Below are positions 6,039 through 7,528 of a stretch of 7,528 nt of DNA, in pieces. Made by a program: the position numbers and the translations under genes. Positions within the stretch are counted from its first letter, which is position 1. Each line of letters starts with the position of its first letter. Source of the stretch: Ruminococcaceae bacterium UBA1865 (lineage in GTDB: Bacteria > Bacillota > Clostridia > Oscillospirales > Acutalibacteraceae); NCBI GenBank assembly GCA_002338255.1, contig DDHX01000058.1:84142-91669 (forward strand), in the 5' to 3' direction. The notes under the pieces are model-generated. The model was not told the origin of the DNA and searched no databases. It was given only the letters and a program-made list of their open reading frames with translations.

Positions 6039-7164
6039 ATTTCTGCCTCCTTATAATCAAATAGGATACAGCACAAAAGACAAAAATAAAGCCGCCTAAA
6101 ATCCCCATATTCAGTGCATACCGATTCAATGTGTCATAGTAATAAAGAGAATAAAATGCGTCCGTAAGCAGGTTCACCGGATTCAAGTAGGAAAGAATCG
6201 GAACATTCTGCGCCACAATGTATTTCATATCCTGATACATCATTCCAGCAAGAAATGATCCGGTCATGGAAACTGCCAGCATAATAGCAACCTTGATTCC
6301 TTCCCCTTTGGTCACCAAGGCACTGATAAATGCTCCGAATGAAACTCCTATTACGCTGCCAACGAAGGTCGTGAGCAGAACCAATCCGGTTTTGGCACCA
6401 AAATCGATGTTCAGGCCGAAGCGCAGATAAGCAAGCAGGATAAGCAGCTCGGTAAAATTCACCAACAGTGACGCACTCATACTGACTAAAAATATTTTCA
6501 GCTTATGCACCGGTGCAATGTTAACTCTCGCAGCCCGCTGAGAAATGTTTGCCTGAATATCTGTTACTTCCTTCATTCCGAAGAATCCGCCGTACAAGCA
6601 CGCCATGGCAATCAGCGAATAGAAGTAGTTGAGAACATTGTTTGGCTCGGCGCTGTTACCGGACACTTCCCGCGTATACTCCTTCCGATTCTTAAGATCG
6701 TCGAGCAATCCGCTTTGCACCGAGGCGGGATTCTGACTGATAATTGATTTCGTGGTAGAAGAAGTTTTTTGGTAGCTGTCAAGGAACGACTTGATAATAT
6801 TCTGGTCAAGTCCCGAATCACTGACAGTCAGCCTGATTTCCGAACCAACCGTAATATATCCCTTAATTTTGCCGTCGTTCAGCAGTTTGTCGGCTTCCTG
6901 CCTCGTCACAGCAGTTAGGTTGAACGTTCGGTCGCTGCCTTTTGATACCTCTTCCAGAACTGGTTTGAAATCCTTATTCTGCTGGTAACCGGTGTCGTTT
7001 ACAACCGCAATATCGATGGGATGAAATGTTTCATTACTGTTCAGATTTGAAAAAGCCATATTAAAGAACGTGGCCAGAATCAGGGGAAACATTAAGGTCC
7101 AAAACATCGTCTGTCTATCACGAAGCAGGCATTTAAGCCTTGTGGCGAAAATATGTGCGGACAT
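6025..7164 (-). CDS. ABC-2 type transporter permease (first permease of an exporter)
   Basis: This is a 379-residue membrane protein. It has a short amphipathic cytoplasmic start, a helix at about 20-40 (FWTLMFPLILATFFN), and an extracytoplasmic domain (about 42-177) with a VNDTGY-type strand and a Ser/Thr-rich middle. Five helices follow (about 178-197, 222-246, 258-283, 291-309 and 350-371). The conserved block SYLNPVNLLTDAFYSLYYYD (325-344) before the last helix is typical of ABC2_membrane_3 proteins. It starts 11 nt after the ATPase stop. Its AGGAGG site (complement of 7172-7177) overlaps that stop codon, again suggesting translational coupling. Similar overall length and topology to the next permease points to an ancient duplication and a heterodimeric pore. 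Drug, peptide or lipid export is inferred from family, not shown. Confidence 0.88.
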   Translation of the reverse strand: MSAHIFATRLKCLLRDRQTMFWTLMFPLILATFFNMAFSNLNSNETFHPIDIAVVNDTGYQQNKDFKPVLEEVSKGSDRTFNLTAVTRQEADKLLNDGKIKGYITVGSEIRLTVSDSGLDQNIIKSFLDSYQKTSSTTKSIISQNPASVQSGLLDDLKNRKEYTREVSGNSAEPNNVLNYFYSLIAMACLYGGFFGMKEVTDIQANISQRAARVNIAPVHKLKIFLVSMSASLLVNFTELLILLAYLRFGLNIDFGAKTGLVLLTTFVGSVIGVSFGAFISALVTKGEGIKVAIMLAVSMTGSFLAGMMYQDMKYIVAQNVPILSYLNPVNLLTDAFYSLYYYDTLNRYALNMGILGGFIFVFCAVSYLIIRRQKYASL

Positions 7165-7171
7165 TTGTCTT

Positions 7172-7177
7172 CCTCCT
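7172..7177 (-). promoter_or_regulatory. Ribosome site overlapping the ATPase stop codon
   Basis: AGGAGG on the minus strand shares bases with the TAG stop (7178-7176) of the ATPase gene and lies 7 nt before the next ATG. Ribosomes ending on the ATPase would sit on this site, which favours coupled expression of ATPase and permease. Confidence 0.75.
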
Positions 7178-7528
7178 AATCCCTAAGTTGTTTTCCGGTG
7201 ATTTCCAAAAATACGTCGTTAAGTGTTGGCAGTTCGGAATAAATTCTGCCAAAACTGATCTCGCGCTTTCTTAAAAAGTCCAGCACGGCTTCCAAATTAT
7301 TTTTACCCTTGTTCGATTTAATCACCAAAAGGTTGTCACTGTAGTCCACCGAAGAAATATCGGGAAGCCTTTTCAAATTCAGCAAATTTTCCTGACTGAT
7401 GGAAAATGTTTCGACTGTGATTTTTTCACCGAGCGTAATCATTGATTTCAGTTCTTCCTTTGTACCGGACGCGATAATTTTGCCCTTATCCATAATCACA
7501 ATTCTGGTGCAAATTTGCTCGACTTCTT
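7176..7528 (-). CDS. ABC exporter ATP-binding protein, C-terminal part (cut by window edge)
   Basis: About 117 codons of the C-terminus are present; the frame is open to the right edge, so the gene begins outside the window. The visible part reads EVEQICTRIVIMDKGKIIASG and then KEELKS, the usual end of the ATPase core (compare EEAEQLCDRIAIMDKGKI in drug-type exporters). A C-terminal domain of the DUF4162 kind follows, ending in LPTLNDVFLEITGKQLRD. Walker A, signature and Walker B all lie outside the window, so activity cannot be judged. The GTG at 7499 is internal to the protein and should not be taken as the start. It is followed at once by two permease genes, giving an ATPase-permease-permease exporter operon. 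Confidence 0.9.
   Translation of the reverse strand, partial: EVEQICTRIVIMDKGKIIASGTKEELKSMITLGEKITVETFSISQENLLNLKRLPDISSVDYSDNLLVIKSNKGKNNLEAVLDFLRKREISFGRIYSELPTLNDVFLEITGKQLRD

Noticed and set aside
7176..7499. A complete 107-residue protein starting at GTG 7499
   Set aside because: The frame stays open upstream to the window edge and encodes the expected end of an ABC ATPase core, so the GTG is internal.

Overview
The window looks like chromosomal DNA of a low-to-moderate GC Gram-positive bacterium, most likely class Clostridia (Bacillota). The reasons are strong GGAGG-type ribosome sites, AT-rich intergenic DNA, a galactose-binding protein made as a lipoprotein rather than a periplasmic protein, and clostridial-type ABC and lytic transglycosylase proteins. 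No species can be named from sequence alone. Every convincing gene lies on the minus strand, so transcription runs from high to low coordinates.

Layout in transcription order. (1) 7528-4875: the 3' end of an ABC exporter operon, with the C-terminus of an ATPase (cut by the window edge) and two ABC-2 type permeases that overlap by 14 bp. This ATPase-permease-permease layout resembles antibiotic or lipid exporters such as B. subtilis LnrLMN; the substrate is unknown. A 17-bp perfect stem at 4717-4755 probably terminates it. (2) 4703-4539: a decayed remnant of a KDPG/KHG aldolase (Eda family), recognised from FFP and PTGGISP-type motifs. (3) 4381-3635: a membrane-anchored or secreted lytic transglycosylase (SLT/GH23-like), followed by two tandem intrinsic terminators (3524-3449). 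(4) 3405-3268: a doubtful 45-codon ORF. (5) 3279-3151: a repeat-rich control region with a recognisable promoter. (6) 3114 to the left edge: the mglBAC operon for high-affinity galactose/glucose/methyl-galactoside uptake, with MglB (sugar-binding lipoprotein), MglA (double ATPase) and the first 109 codons of MglC (permease). A strong hairpin lies between mglB and mglA.

How it works together: MglB captures sugar at the outer face of the membrane and delivers it to the MglC channel, and MglA powers import. The position of the mglB-mglA hairpin suggests it helps keep MglB more abundant than MglA and MglC. The control region carries copies of a TTACAA element spaced 53 and 42 bp, close to whole helical turns, and one copy coincides with the -35 box. 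This suggests a dedicated regulator whose gene is not in the window.

I see no clearly new multi-gene system here. The points most worth following are the mgl control region, the changed sugar-contact residues in MglB, the mglB-mglA hairpin and the aldolase relic.
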